Shown piece by piece: positions 16,098-26,337 of a DNA stretch of 38,382 nucleotides. A program made the position numbers and the translations under genes. Where the stretch lies: positions 37,702 to 76,083 of the forward strand of contig NVXK01000019.1 of the NCBI GenBank assembly GCA_002733905.1, in the 5' to 3' direction. This DNA is from Robiginitomaculum sp. Its GTDB lineage: Bacteria > Pseudomonadota > Alphaproteobacteria > Caulobacterales > Maricaulaceae. Under the pieces are notes generated by a model, which saw only the letters and a list, made by a program, of their open reading frames with translations, did not search any database and had not been told where the DNA came from. How positions within the stretch are numbered: the stretch's first letter is position 1; every line of letters begins with the position of its first letter.

Positions 16098-16364
16098 GTG
16101 ATAAAAAAATAGAATCTAGAGGAAAGAAACTGCCCGTATTTGTACGAATTTAGGTATTAAGTTTCTTCAGCCCGCAAATGTACAAAATTTTAAATTGTAA
16201 GAATTGCGTATTGAAAACAATTATAAGCAGAACGCTCGGAGCGGAAAGAGTTAAACTTCATCTCGAATATGGCCTTGTGTGAGAGTTGCAGATGTAATGT
16301 ACAATCACCTGACCATCAAAATAACAATTGTTCTTGTGGTGCTCAATAATACTATGGCGGATGA

Positions 16365-16868
16365 TTATTCTGGCGCACCGTTTAAAAATTTCTGCATGAA
16401 TACAGCGTCGAGCCAACGGTTAAATTTAAACCCAACTTGAGGAAAACGGGCAACTTCAGTAAAGCCATAACGTTCATGAAAGCGGAGTGAGCCAATATTA
16501 TCAGCATCGACGACGCCAAGCATAACGTGCTTGTTCAGCGTACGTGCAAAAGGGAAGAGAGCTTCAAGAAGTGCGCCGCCAATCCCATGACCGCGTTTCT
16601 CTCTGGCAATATGCACAGTGTGTTCGACCGTAAAGCGGTAGCCAGGCTTTGCGCGCCAATCCCCAAACGATGAAAACCCCACGACAGTGTTGTTAAGTAT
16701 GGCGACAAGGACGGGATAGTTTTTCGAAAGGCGTGTGTCGACCCAGTCTTGTAATTCTATTTGAGAAATAGGTTCGTCTAAATAAATGGCCGTTGATGTT
16801 GCAATCACGTCATTGTAAATGACGAGCAGTGTCGTGATGTCCTCAGGAGAAAAAGGGCGGATGTGCAT
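16365..16868 (-). CDS. GNAT N-acetyltransferase, MnaT/phosphinothricin acetyltransferase-like
   Basis: A 167-residue acetyl-CoA-dependent N-acetyltransferase. The acetyl-CoA loop is seen in REKRGHGIGGALLEAL (about 90-105), and the family-typical FGDWRAKPGYRFTVEHTVHI lies at about 68-87. The C-terminal GFTEVARFPQVGFKFNRWLD is also typical. Close relatives (YncA/MnaT, Pat/Bar) acetylate methionine derivatives or the herbicide phosphinothricin; the physiological substrate is likely an amino-acid analogue. It is a single gene with its own promoter and is not linked to flagellin function. Confidence 0.88.
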   Translation of the reverse strand: MHIRPFSPEDITTLLVIYNDVIATSTAIYLDEPISQIELQDWVDTRLSKNYPVLVAILNNTVVGFSSFGDWRAKPGYRFTVEHTVHIAREKRGHGIGGALLEALFPFARTLNKHVMLGVVDADNIGSLRFHERYGFTEVARFPQVGFKFNRWLDAVFMQKFLNGAPE

Positions 16869-16963
16869 TGTGCTGGCTCATAAAGTTTACGGTATGAGTA
16901 CAATAGGCATATGGTTGATAGACGCAAGCCTTTGGGCATCACATATGACTGAGAACTAGAAAC

Positions 16964-16986
16964 AAAAACGGAGGCCGAAGCCTCCG
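16964..16986 (-). terminator. Rho-independent terminator of sthA
   Basis: On the - strand CGGAGGC, TTCG tetraloop, GCCTCCG (16986-16969), followed by TTTTT (16968-16964): a textbook terminator 15 bp after the sthA stop codon. Confidence 0.92.
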
Positions 16987-17001
16987 AATATCTGTTAAAA
17001 T

Positions 17002-18474
17002 TTAAGCTGTTTTCATAAAACTAAGTGGATCGTCTGGATCCCCTGCAAATGGATTAAGCGTGTCACACTCTGACGCTTTCACAATGCTTTCCATACGGTT
17101 CCATGCATCAAACGCAGCGATTTTATACGCTTCTGCTAATGTTGGGTAATTGAAAATATTGTCCATGAAATAATCGAGTCCACCGCCAAGATTAAGTACG
17201 GCCTGACCAATATGAATAAGCTCTGTCGCGCCTTCGCCCAGTATATGCACACCGAGGAGTTGACGTGTTTCCAGAGAGAAAATCATTTTCAACATACCAT
17301 CTTGAATACCCATAATTTGTCCACGAGACGTTTCGCGCATGCGCGCAATACCGCATTGGTATGGAATTTTCTTTTTGCGCAAGTCTTGCTCTGTAAGACC
17401 GATTGATGAAATTTCTGGAACGGAGTAAACGCCGTAGGGAAAATAATCTGGTTGTGTCGTCATCTGTATATCAAAAGCATGACAGGCAGCAACACGGCCT
17501 TGTGCCATTGATGTGGAAGCGAGACTTGGGAAACCAATCACGTCACCTGCTGCATAGATATTTGGTGTTGCTGTTTGGTAAGTGCCACCGTCGACTTTGA
17601 TCCGTCCACGATGGTCGACGTCTAGGCCACATGTTGACAATCCAAGTTGATCTGTCGCGCCCATACGACCCGCGGCGAATAACACCATGTCGGCTTGGGT
17701 CACACGTCCGTCTTCAAGTTGGACATAGCAACGATTTGCATCGGCTTTTACGGCTTTGGCTTTGGCGCCAAAACAAAGCGTAATGCCCCGATTGCGAAGC
17801 TCTGCCAAGAAACCGTCAACAATTTCCTTATCAAGGAAATCCAGAACGCTATCACGTGGCTCGATGATAGTTACAGGAATATCTAGCGCGTTAAAAATTG
17901 TTGCATATTCCAAACCAATCACACCTGCGCCAATAACAATAAGTGTTTTTGGTAGCTCTGAAATTTCAAGAATTTCATCGCTGTCTAAGACGCGCTTGCC
18001 ATCAAACGGCATGTAATCTGGACGGAAAGGACGTGTGCCTACAGAAATAAGGGCTTTGTCAAACGCGATGCAAATAACTTCTCCGTCTGGGAATGTGATG
18101 CTCATCTCATTTTTAGAAAGGAATTTGGCGTGCCCATTTATGTGTTCAACCTTATTACGGTCGAATTGATTGTTGAGAACTTCTACTTCATGTTCAATCG
18201 TCAAATTCAAGCGTCGTTGTAAATCCTGAGCGGTAATGTCTGCCTTGACCTTGTATGATTTTCCGTAAAAACCACGTTCACGCCAGCCTGAAAGATTAAG
18301 AACAGTTTCGCGCAGGGTTTTACTTGGAATAGTACCTGTGTGCACACAAACACCACCAACACTTCTCAGTTTTTCGACTACGAGAACGGATTTACCGGCT
18401 TTAGCAGCTTGAATTGCACCGCGACGCCCTGCTGGGCCGCCACCGATAACGACTAAATCATATTTTTTTTGCAT
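17002..18474 (-). CDS. sthA: Soluble (Si-specific) NAD(P)+ transhydrogenase
   Basis: A 490-residue flavoprotein of the disulfide reductase superfamily, exchanging hydride between NADPH and NAD+ in the cytosol. FAD motif GGGPAGRRGA at 11-20; the redox-active site region GGVCVHTGTIPSKTL keeps Cys43 but has Thr48 where lipoamide dehydrogenases have the second Cys, which separates SthA from those enzymes. NAD-binding motif VIGAGVIGLEYATIF is near 193-207; FAD motif IYAAGDVIGFP near 307-317; dimer domain about 345-470, with the PEISSIGLTE motif. Lys-rich TEQDLRKKK and GVHILGEGATELIHIGQ are typical. Ribosome site AAAGG precedes the ATG. It probably balances NADPH together with the carbon-metabolism genes further along. 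Confidence 0.93.
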   Translation of the reverse strand: MQKKYDLVVIGGGPAGRRGAIQAAKAGKSVLVVEKLRSVGGVCVHTGTIPSKTLRETVLNLSGWRERGFYGKSYKVKADITAQDLQRRLNLTIEHEVEVLNNQFDRNKVEHINGHAKFLSKNEMSITFPDGEVICIAFDKALISVGTRPFRPDYMPFDGKRVLDSDEILEISELPKTLIVIGAGVIGLEYATIFNALDIPVTIIEPRDSVLDFLDKEIVDGFLAELRNRGITLCFGAKAKAVKADANRCYVQLEDGRVTQADMVLFAAGRMGATDQLGLSTCGLDVDHRGRIKVDGGTYQTATPNIYAAGDVIGFPSLASTSMAQGRVAACHAFDIQMTTQPDYFPYGVYSVPEISSIGLTEQDLRKKKIPYQCGIARMRETSRGQIMGIQDGMLKMIFSLETRQLLGVHILGEGATELIHIGQAVLNLGGGLDYFMDNIFNYPTLAEAYKIAAFDAWNRMESIVKASECDTLNPFAGDPDDPLSFMKTA

Positions 18475-18697
18475 AATATTACCTTTGTTGGTCTTTGTTT
18501 ATCACGCATTGCAATGTGGCTTTGCCGCGTTGATCATTCTTGATGTGATAAAAAAGGTCTAAAAGGAAATGGTTGATTTTCTATTTATTTTGCGGAAAAA
18601 AATATTGGAGAACTATTCTCAAGCAAATTTCGCCGTATAGCGATGTCATTTATATATTAAGGATATACAATATCGGGAAAGAGGTTAGCTTGAAAAT

Positions 18698-19171
18698 ATG
18701 ATAAAACCACAGACCAGTATAACAATTTATATAGACGCCGACGCATGCCCCGTGCGCGAAGAAATTTACAAAGTGGCCTTGCGTCATAATGTACCCGTAA
18801 TTGTTGTAAGCAATTCTTATCTCCGTATTTTAGAGCATCCGCTTGTTACACGCGCAATTGTCTCGGATGGGTTTGACGCCGCAGATGATTATATTGCTGA
18901 GCGTGTGAATGCCTCTACGGTTGCGATCACAGCTGATATTTTGCTTGCGGAAAGATGCTTGAAGTCGGACGCAATTGTGATTGCGCCAAACGGAAAACCT
19001 TTTACATCTGATAGTATTGGCGGTGCAATCGCAACACGTGCACTGATGGCTGATTTACGTTCAGGCCTGACGTCTGATAATATTGGTGGCCCACCTCCGT
19101 TTAAGCCCGCTGACAGATCTCGGTTTTTACAAAGCTTGCACGAGGCGATAGTGAAGCTCAAGCGCGGGTGA
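18698..19171 (+). CDS. UPF0178 (YaiI/DUF188) family protein
   Basis: A 157-residue cytosolic protein of the widespread YaiI/YqxD family, marked by IYIDADACPVREEI near 10-23, VITADILLAERCL near 74-88 (here with AITADIL), and the C-terminal GGPPPFKPADRSRFLQSL. The N-terminal Asp motif resembles PIN-like nucleases, but the role is unproven. It lies 74 bp before the acyl-CoA carboxylase gene on the same strand and might be co-transcribed. Confidence 0.9.
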   Translation: MIKPQTSITIYIDADACPVREEIYKVALRHNVPVIVVSNSYLRILEHPLVTRAIVSDGFDAADDYIAERVNASTVAITADILLAERCLKSDAIVIAPNGKPFTSDSIGGAIATRALMADLRSGLTSDNIGGPPPFKPADRSRFLQSLHEAIVKLKRG

Positions 19172-19245
19172 AATAAACCTTTGCATTTTTGTCTGTGCAT
19201 ATGAAATTTTTAGCATATAGTTTTGAAAATGCTTAAGGGACGATT

Positions 19246-22200
19246 ATGCAAAAAATACTCATCGCTAACCGCAGTGAAATTTCCATTCGTATTGCACAGG
19301 CTGCAAGTGCACTTGGTATAACAAGCGTCGCTATCTATTCTGAAGATGACGTCACCGCTTTGCATGTTCACAAAGCTGATATCGCGGTAGCTTTAAAAGG
19401 CAGTGGGGTAAGCGCGTATTTAGACGGGGCGCAAATCATCAAAATTGCCAGAACGCAAAAATGCGAGGCTATTCATCCCGGCTATGGTTTTCTAAGTGAG
19501 AACGCCGCATTTGCAAAACAAGTCGAGGCGGCAGGTTTGATATTCATTGGGCCTGATGTTCACACCCTTGAAACCTTTGGTGATAAATCGCGCGCGCGTG
19601 ACTTGGCCCAAACACTGGATGTACCTTTATTAAAAGGCACGCAAGGCTCTGCAAATTTACAAGACATAGAGGCATATTTTGCAGGCCTGAATAAAGGGGA
19701 AGCCCTGATTATCAAAGCTGTCTCTGGCGGCGGTGGTCGTGGAATGCAAATCGTCAGAAACGCAAATGAACTGGCTGAAAAATACAGGCAATGTTGCGCC
19801 GAAGCTTTAAGTGCCGTTGGATGCGCGGACGTATATGCCGAACGCTATATTGAAAATGCACGACATATTGAAGTGCAAATTTTAGGTGATGGTACGGGGG
19901 AAGTTTCTCATGTGTGGGAGCGTGATTGCTCGCTCCAGCGTCGCCATCAAAAAATTATCGAAATTGCCCCTGCACAAAACCTATCACCAAAAACGCGAGA
20001 GCAAATTTTAGCGGCGTCTGTAGCAATGGCATCGCATGTAAAATACCGCAATATTGGGACGTTTGAATTTCTTGTTGATGACGCGGACAATTATTTTTTC
20101 ATGGAAGCCAATCCGCGTGTGCAAGTCGAACATACAGTGACCGAAGCTGTCACAGGGCTTGACCTCGTACAAATTCAGCTTGCCCTCGCCCAAGGTAAAA
20201 GCTTGAAGCAATTGGGCCTGTTACAAGCGCAAATTCCTACGCCGAAAGGTATCGCGGTACAAGCACGCGTGAATATGGAAACCATGGAAAGCGACGGCAC
20301 GATAAAACCAACTGGCGGTGTGCTTTCACATTATGAAATGCCGACAGGCAATGGCGTACGTGTGGACGGCGCAGGCTATGTAGGTCTCGCCCCAAGTGTA
20401 CGGTTTGATAGCTTGCTTGCGAAAGTGATTGTGCACGGATCACAGAATGATTTCAGTCGTGCGCTGGATCAATTGTATCGGGCTTTGTGTGAATTTAACA
20501 TACAGGGCATAGAAACGAACCTTGGTTTCCTCAAAAACATATTACGAGACGAGAATGTACAACAAGGAAATTTTCATACTCATTATATAGATGCCCATGC
20601 AAAAATCTTAACGCAGGAAACACATGATCACCCCGTGCTATTTGCACAAGGACATGCTGAAGATATAAAAGATGATGTGCGTCAAAACCAAATTGTTCCA
20701 GAAGGTTGTATTGCGATTTTTGCGCCAATGGTCGGCACGATTATTTCTGTGAGCTGTCAAACAGGCGACATGCTCGGCACTACTCAGGATCTGTGCATTA
20801 TGGAAGCCATGAAAATGCACCATAGTCTTAAACCGCGCAAGGCTGGCAAGATTGTCGAACTCTGTGTGAGTGTTGGCGATACAGTGCTGGAAAATGATAT
20901 GCTTGCAATTATTGAATGCATGGATGTTACTGAAACGACAGAGGCGTCTTTGGAAATTGATCTGAGTGCTGTACGCCCAGACCTTGCTGAAATTCAAAAC
21001 CGTCAAGCTTTGACCCAAGACGCTGAGCGTCCTGACGCCGTGGCAAAACGCAGAAAAACCAATCAACGTACCGCACGCGAAAACATAACGGACTTATGTG
21101 ACGCCGATAGTTTTACTGAAATTGGTTCTCTGGTTGTCGCGGCGCAACGCACACGACGTAGCCTTGATGAGCTTATTCGCAAAACCCCTGCGGACGGAAT
21201 TGTCACAGGGTTTGGCACAGTCAACGGCACGCAATTTAACGCCAATACACATTGCGCGATTTTACATTATGATTACACAGTCATGGCGGGGACGCAGGGC
21301 ATGAAAAATCACGCCAAGACCGACCGCATGTTGGAAATTGTCGCCAAGACACAAAGACCCGTGATCTTTTTCACCGAGGGCGGCGGTGGTCGCCCAAGCG
21401 ATACCGATGTGCAAATGGTCGGTGGCCTACACATAAAAACATTCAGCCTGTTTGCAAAACTCAGTGGTCTCGTACCGCTTGTCGGGGTGTGTTCAGGATA
21501 TTGTTTCGCGGGTAATGCCGCCTTTCTTGGCTGTTGTGACGTTATCATCGCGACGGAGAACTCTTCTATCGGTATGGGCGGGCCAGCAATGATTGAGGGC
21601 GGCGGCCTTGGTCTCGTGCATCCGTCCGAAGTTGGCCCAATAGATGCGCAGTCAAAAAATGGTGTGGTTGATATTCGTGTCAAGGATGAGGAAGCAGCGG
21701 TGAAAGTCGCCAAACAATATTTGTCCTATTTTCAAGGGGAATTAACCGACTGGGCATGTGAAGACCAAAATATTTTACGTCATGTCATCCCTGAAAATCG
21801 TTTGCAAATTTATGATGTTCACACCGTCTTAAACACACTTGCGGATACGGGCAGTGTTCTTGAACTCCGCGCAGAATTTGCCCTTGGCATGGTGACCGCA
21901 TTCGCACGTATCCAAGGCAAGGCTGTGGGCATAATTGCCAATAATCCTAAATATCTAGCAGGAGCCATAGATAAAGACGGGGCTGATAAAGCGGCGCGGT
22001 TCATGCAATTATGCGATGGGTTTGATATTCCTTTGCTATTTTTGTGTGACACACCGGGCATAATGGTTGGGCCAGAATCCGAAAAACAAGGGCATGTACG
22101 TCATTGTACACGCCTGTTCGTCACGGGTGCTAATCTTGATGTGCCGTTCGTGACCATTGTTCTACGCAAAGCCTATGGTCTGGGCGCGATGGCAATGGCA

Positions 22201-22524
22201 GGCGGCGGTTTTCATGAAAACCTTGGCACAGTTGCGTGGCCAACAGGGGAATTTGGCGGCATGGGTCTTGAAGGCGCTGTGCAACTTGGTTTTCGAAAAG
22301 AATTACAAGCAATCAAAACCGACACCGAGCGTCAAATCGTCTTTAACGAAATGGTCGCGAAACTGTATGAAATCGGTAAAGCTCTCAATACGGCAAGCTT
22401 GTTCGAAATCGACGATGTCATTGATCCTGCCCAAAGTCGCAAATGGATAAGTGCGACCTTATTATCGGGAACACGCATGATAAAACGCACGCATAAAAAA
22501 CGGCCGAATATTGATACGTTTTAA
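19246..22524 (+). CDS. Single-chain biotin-dependent acyl-CoA carboxylase (LCC type)
   Basis: A 1092-residue fusion of all three carboxylase parts. Biotin carboxylase is about 1-450: IANRSEISIRIA, HPGYGFLSEN, the ATP loop KAVSGGGGRGM, and EANPRVQVEHTVTE with the catalytic Glu/Arg/His set. Biotin carrier domain about 485-560, biotinylated at Lys523 in MEAMKMHH. Carboxyltransferase about 585-1090, with both N- and C-halves fused (GMGGPAMIEGGGLG; GIIANNPKYLAGAID; DTPGIMVGPESEKQG). This domain order in one chain matches the long-chain acyl-CoA carboxylases described in Mycobacterium avium and some alphaproteobacteria, which carboxylate acyl-CoAs of varied length. Propionyl-CoA or shorter substrates cannot be excluded. 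It is convergent with rpe, the two stop codons being 2 bp apart. Confidence 0.9.
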   Translation: MQKILIANRSEISIRIAQAASALGITSVAIYSEDDVTALHVHKADIAVALKGSGVSAYLDGAQIIKIARTQKCEAIHPGYGFLSENAAFAKQVEAAGLIFIGPDVHTLETFGDKSRARDLAQTLDVPLLKGTQGSANLQDIEAYFAGLNKGEALIIKAVSGGGGRGMQIVRNANELAEKYRQCCAEALSAVGCADVYAERYIENARHIEVQILGDGTGEVSHVWERDCSLQRRHQKIIEIAPAQNLSPKTREQILAASVAMASHVKYRNIGTFEFLVDDADNYFFMEANPRVQVEHTVTEAVTGLDLVQIQLALAQGKSLKQLGLLQAQIPTPKGIAVQARVNMETMESDGTIKPTGGVLSHYEMPTGNGVRVDGAGYVGLAPSVRFDSLLAKVIVHGSQNDFSRALDQLYRALCEFNIQGIETNLGFLKNILRDENVQQGNFHTHYIDAHAKILTQETHDHPVLFAQGHAEDIKDDVRQNQIVPEGCIAIFAPMVGTIISVSCQTGDMLGTTQDLCIMEAMKMHHSLKPRKAGKIVELCVSVGDTVLENDMLAIIECMDVTETTEASLEIDLSAVRPDLAEIQNRQALTQDAERPDAVAKRRKTNQRTARENITDLCDADSFTEIGSLVVAAQRTRRSLDELIRKTPADGIVTGFGTVNGTQFNANTHCAILHYDYTVMAGTQGMKNHAKTDRMLEIVAKTQRPVIFFTEGGGGRPSDTDVQMVGGLHIKTFSLFAKLSGLVPLVGVCSGYCFAGNAAFLGCCDVIIATENSSIGMGGPAMIEGGGLGLVHPSEVGPIDAQSKNGVVDIRVKDEEAAVKVAKQYLSYFQGELTDWACEDQNILRHVIPENRLQIYDVHTVLNTLADTGSVLELRAEFALGMVTAFARIQGKAVGIIANNPKYLAGAIDKDGADKAARFMQLCDGFDIPLLFLCDTPGIMVGPESEKQGHVRHCTRLFVTGANLDVPFVTIVLRKAYGLGAMAMAGGGFHENLGTVAWPTGEFGGMGLEGAVQLGFRKELQAIKTDTERQIVFNEMVAKLYEIGKALNTASLFEIDDVIDPAQSRKWISATLLSGTRMIKRTHKKRPNIDTF

Positions 22525-22526
22525 AT

Positions 22527-23201
22527 TTACTCGCTACGCACTGAATCTCTGATGGCTTGCATATTCGCGGCGTAGACGCTTTCGTCTTGTCCGCCTTTAC
22601 CAAATACGGCAGAACCTGCGACCAACACATCTGCGCCCGCTGCGACGACAAGCGGTGCGGTGGTGGCATTAATGCCGCCGTCCACTTCGATCAGCGTATC
22701 ACGGTCACCAATCATAGATTTTAGGGTGCGGATTTTCTCAATCTGTGAAGGTAAGAAACTTTGCCCCCCAAATCCAGGGTTCACACTCATAACAATGATA
22801 AGATCAAGCCTATCCATAACATGGGTCAACACACTCGCAGGCGTCGCAGGGTTAAGCGCAACGCCAACCTTACAGCCTAAATCAGCAATCACCTGTAGCG
22901 TACGGTCAAGATGAGGACAGGCCTCGGGGTGCACGGAAATATGATCTGCACCCGCCTTGGCAAAGGCTTCGAGATAGAGATCCGCAGGCTCGATCATTAA
23001 ATGCACATCCATAACTGTTTTAATGTGCGGACGGATAGATTTACAGACGAGCGGCCCGATTGTGATATTGGGAACATAATGCCCATCCATCACATCGACA
23101 TGCACCCAATCACAGCCTGCGCTTTCAATGGCACGAACCTCATGTCCGAGATTGGCAAAGTCTGCGGAGAGGATAGACGGTGAAATTTTAATTTCAGGCA
23201 T
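22527..23201 (-). CDS. rpe: Ribulose-phosphate 3-epimerase
   Basis: A 224-residue TIM-barrel enzyme interconverting ribulose-5-phosphate and xylulose-5-phosphate. Motifs: ISPSILSADFANLG near 6-19, VHVDVMDGHYVPNITIGP near 34-51 with metal-binding His/Asp, DVHLMIEP near 67-74, MSVNPGFGGQSFLP near 142-155, EVDGGINATTAPLVVAAGAD near 177-196. It is the last gene of the fbp-tkt-fba-rpe operon, 19 bp after fba, with AGGAAG as ribosome site. Confidence 0.95.
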   Translation of the reverse strand: MPEIKISPSILSADFANLGHEVRAIESAGCDWVHVDVMDGHYVPNITIGPLVCKSIRPHIKTVMDVHLMIEPADLYLEAFAKAGADHISVHPEACPHLDRTLQVIADLGCKVGVALNPATPASVLTHVMDRLDLIIVMSVNPGFGGQSFLPSQIEKIRTLKSMIGDRDTLIEVDGGINATTAPLVVAAGADVLVAGSAVFGKGGQDESVYAANMQAIRDSVRSE

Positions 23202-23220
23202 GGTTGGTCTTCCTGTAAAA

Positions 23221-24276
23221 TTAATGTTTTAAGCTTCCGCTCTCGTAACGTATGGCCATATCAGCCAGAGAAATCGTCTTGATCTTGTACGCTTGCCCCG
23301 CAGAATTAAACTGTTCAAAGCGTTCTTTACAAAGCGCTTGCATGGCATCAATTGACGGTTTGAGGAATTTACGTGGATCAAATTCGAGTTTGTTTTCCAT
23401 CATGACGCGGCGGAATTGACCTGCAATGGCAAGGCGGCAATCTGTATCAATATTGACCTTGCGGACACCAAATTTAATACCGTGAATAATTTCTTCAATC
23501 GGGACGCCATATGTTTGTGGCATTTCGCCGCCGTATTGATTGAAAATATCTTGTAGCTCTTGTGGTACAGACGAGGAACCATGCATCACCATATGCAAAT
23601 CTGGCAAGCGGTCATGGATCGCTTCGACTACATTCATGGCAAGGACATCACCGTCTGGTTTACGCGTAAATTTATAGGCACCATGTGACGTGCCCATGGC
23701 AATGGCCAAGGCATCAACTTGTGTCTTTTTCACAAAATCCAAAGCTTCGTCAGGATCGGTGAGAAGCTGATCCATATCAAGCTTGCCTTCAAACCCGTGA
23801 CCATCTTCGGCTTCGCCCATGCCCGTTTCAAGTGAACCCAGACAGCCAAGCTCACCTTCGACAGAGACGCCGAGATTATGCGCGAGCGTTGTTACTTCTT
23901 TGGTAATGCCAACATTATATTCGTAACTTGCAGGTGTTTTACCATCGGCTTCAAGTGAACCATCCATCATGACGGATGTAAAACCAACACCGATAGCAGA
24001 ATAACATGTCGGGCCGCTATTGCCGTGATCTTGGTGCAGACAAATCGGAAGATGTGGGTACATTTCCTCAGCCGCTTCAACCAGTTTCTTGATCATAATA
24101 TCGCCAGCATAGCTACGTGCGCCACGGCTTGCTTGCAAAATGACGGGACTATCCACTTCGTTGGCGGCATACATGATCGCCAAAACCTGTTCCATATTGT
24201 TTATGTTAAATGCAGGAACGCCGTAGCTGTGTTCTGCGGCGTGATCGAGAAGTTGTCTTAAAGTAATACGAGCCAT
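23221..24276 (-). CDS. fba: Class II fructose-bisphosphate aldolase
   Basis: A 351-residue zinc-dependent aldolase that splits fructose-1,6-bisphosphate or, in the Calvin-cycle role, joins triose- or tetrose-phosphates. Motifs: [13 protein letters not shown] near 18-30, [12 protein letters not shown] near 80-91 with catalytic Asp and zinc His, [24 protein letters not shown] near 140-152, [11 protein letters not shown] near 193-203, HGSSSVP near 232-238, [10 protein letters not shown] near 272-281. The long [16 protein letters not shown] loop and length fit the type found in cbb operons and alphaproteobacterial central metabolism (about 350 residues) rather than E. coli FbaA. It is 27 bp behind tkt and 19 bp before rpe. 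Confidence 0.94.
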   Translation of the reverse strand: MARITLRQLLDHAAEHSYGVPAFNINNMEQVLAIMYAANEVDSPVILQASRGARSYAGDIMIKKLVEAAEEMYPHLPICLHQDHGNSGPTCYSAIGVGFTSVMMDGSLEADGKTPASYEYNVGITKEVTTLAHNLGVSVEGELGCLGSLETGMGEAEDGHGFEGKLDMDQLLTDPDEALDFVKKTQVDALAIAMGTSHGAYKFTRKPDGDVLAMNVVEAIHDRLPDLHMVMHGSSSVPQELQDIFNQYGGEMPQTYGVPIEEIIHGIKFGVRKVNIDTDCRLAIAGQFRRVMMENKLEFDPRKFLKPSIDAMQALCKERFEQFNSAGQAYKIKTISLADMAIRYESGSLKH

Positions 24277-24303
24277 GTTGAATATATACCTATGTGTGTT
24301 TCG

Positions 24304-26283
24304 TTATTTTAATACGTTACGTGCTTTGTTGACAAGTGCATTTGTCGTGATGCCAAAATGTTCAAAGAGTTTATCCGCTGGTGCCGATGCACCAAAACCT
24401 GTCATGCCAACGAAATGATCGGAATTGCCTGTATAGCGTTCCCAGCCAAATCCAAGTGCCGCTTCGATAGCAATGCGTGGAGCCGTGCCAAGAACTTCTG
24501 CGCGGTAGCTTGCGTCTTGCTGGTCAAATAATTCCCAACACGGCATGGACACAACACACGCTTTAATGCCGTCTTTGGCAAGAATTTCTGCGGCCTCCAC
24601 TGCGAGGTGAACTTCGGATCCTGTTGCCAGCAATGTAATGTCACGGGCACCGTCAGTGTCTCTCAAAATATAGGCGCCTTTGGCAACCATGTTTTCGCCC
24701 GTGTGCGTTGTTCGTAATGTAGGCAAGCCTTGACGTGTAAGCGCCAGAGACGTTGGTGTTGTGTCTGCAAGCAAGGCACATTCCCATGCTTCCGCAGTTT
24801 CAACAACGTCGGCAGGACGCATCATTAACATATTTGGTAATGCACGCAGAGTGGCAAGGGTTTCAACCGCTTGATGGGTCGGGCCGTCTTCGCCAAGACC
24901 AATGGAATCATGGGTCAGCACGTAAATAGAACGCAGCCCCATAAGTGAGGATAGGCGCATTGCCCCAAGCATATAGCCAGCAAAAACAAAGAATGTACCG
25001 CCGTAGGGAATAAAGCCACCGTGCAATTCAATACCGTTCATAATGGCGGCCATTGCGTGCTCGCGCACACCGTAATACACATAACGTCCAGAGAAATTAT
25101 TGGCACTTATTTCGCCCATGCCATTCGTCAGGGTAAGGTTTGAGCCTGTAAGATCAGCCGAGCCACCAATTGTATTGGTGCAAATATCATTAACGACTTC
25201 AAGGGCCATTTGCGAAGCTTTACGTGTCGCAACTTTAGGCGCGTCATTGATAAGGCTTTCAATATAGGCATTCATTTTACCACGCAAATCAGCAGGAAGT
25301 TGGCCAGACATGCTCGCATTAAATTCTGCCGATTTTCCAGAAGCTTTCAAACGCGCTTCCCATGCGGTGCGTGTGCCGGAACTCCGCGCGCCCGCAGTGC
25401 GCCAAGCGTCAAGAATGTTTTCAGGGATTTCAAATGCCGGCGCGTCCCAACCAAGGCTCGCGCGTGCGGCTTCAATTTCTTCTGGGCCAAGTGGAGCGCC
25501 GTGAACTTTGTTCGTGCCAGCTTTGTTAGGTGCGCCGTAACCGATAATGGTTTTTACGGCGATGAATGAAGGCTTGGATGTTTCCGCTTTGGCGGCAATG
25601 ATTGCGGCGTCAATTGCGTCTGCGTCATGACCATCAACCGATTGTACATGCCAACCCGAAGCCGCAAGGCGTGCCACTTGATCCGTTGAACTTGAAATAT
25701 CAACTGTACCGTCAATGGTAATATTATTATCATCCCAAAGCACGATCAAACGATCAAGTTTTGTATTCCCTGCGAAATCGATAGCTTCGTGACTAATGCC
25801 TTCCATCAAACACCCATCACCACAAATTGCATAGGTGTAATGATTAACCAGATCGTCGCCGTAACGGGCATTTTGTAAACGCTCGGCCAACGCCATGCCT
25901 ACGGCCATTGAAATGCCTTGACCAAGAGGGCCCGTTGTCGCTTCAACGCCGTCAACATGTCCGTATTCTGGATGCCCTGCTGTGATCGCGCCAAATTGGC
26001 GGAAGTTTTTAATTTGGTCGATTGTCATGTCGTCATAGCCAACAAGATAATGCAGAGAATATTGTAACATGGACGCATGACCCGCAGACAGGACAAAGCG
26101 GTCACGGTCTGCCCATTTTGGTGCGCTCGGGTCAATCTTCAAATGCTTGGTAAATAATACAGTCGCTGCATCGGCTAGACCCATTGGCGCACCAGGGTGA
26201 CCAGAATTTGCGGCTTGGATCGCGTCCATAGAAAGGAAGCGAATGGCATTTGCCATATCATTATGTGCGGCAGTGTTGGTCAT
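24304..26283 (-). CDS. tkt: Transketolase
   Basis: A 659-residue thiamine-diphosphate enzyme transferring two-carbon units between sugar phosphates. Motifs: [15 protein letters not shown] near 23-37, [18 protein letters not shown] near 115-132, the ThDP/Mg motif [13 protein letters not shown] near 154-166 through DNNITIDG near 186-193, the catalytic Glu region [17 protein letters not shown] near 398-414, and [15 protein letters not shown] near 461-475. The start is taken at the ATG at 26283 ([10 protein letters not shown]); an upstream TTG at 26313 adds ten residues without family support. Second gene of the fbp-tkt-fba-rpe operon. Confidence 0.95.
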   Translation of the reverse strand: MTNTAAHNDMANAIRFLSMDAIQAANSGHPGAPMGLADAATVLFTKHLKIDPSAPKWADRDRFVLSAGHASMLQYSLHYLVGYDDMTIDQIKNFRQFGAITAGHPEYGHVDGVEATTGPLGQGISMAVGMALAERLQNARYGDDLVNHYTYAICGDGCLMEGISHEAIDFAGNTKLDRLIVLWDDNNITIDGTVDISSSTDQVARLAASGWHVQSVDGHDADAIDAAIIAAKAETSKPSFIAVKTIIGYGAPNKAGTNKVHGAPLGPEEIEAARASLGWDAPAFEIPENILDAWRTAGARSSGTRTAWEARLKASGKSAEFNASMSGQLPADLRGKMNAYIESLINDAPKVATRKASQMALEVVNDICTNTIGGSADLTGSNLTLTNGMGEISANNFSGRYVYYGVREHAMAAIMNGIELHGGFIPYGGTFFVFAGYMLGAMRLSSLMGLRSIYVLTHDSIGLGEDGPTHQAVETLATLRALPNMLMMRPADVVETAEAWECALLADTTPTSLALTRQGLPTLRTTHTGENMVAKGAYILRDTDGARDITLLATGSEVHLAVEAAEILAKDGIKACVVSMPCWELFDQQDASYRAEVLGTAPRIAIEAALGFGWERYTGNSDHFVGMTGFGASAPADKLFEHFGITTNALVNKARNVLK

Positions 26284-26337
26284 AATTAAATCTCTTATCT
26301 CGTATTTTCGCAAATAGGGGCGTTCAGTGCAAAGGTA

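Noticed and set aside
17002-18474. Dihydrolipoamide dehydrogenase or mercuric reductase
   Set aside because: The second active-site Cys is Thr48, as in SthA, and no complex or mer genes are nearby.
20638-21066. Antisense open frames within the acyl-CoA carboxylase gene (also 21309-21713)
   Set aside because: Contained in a gene with strong domain evidence on the other strand.
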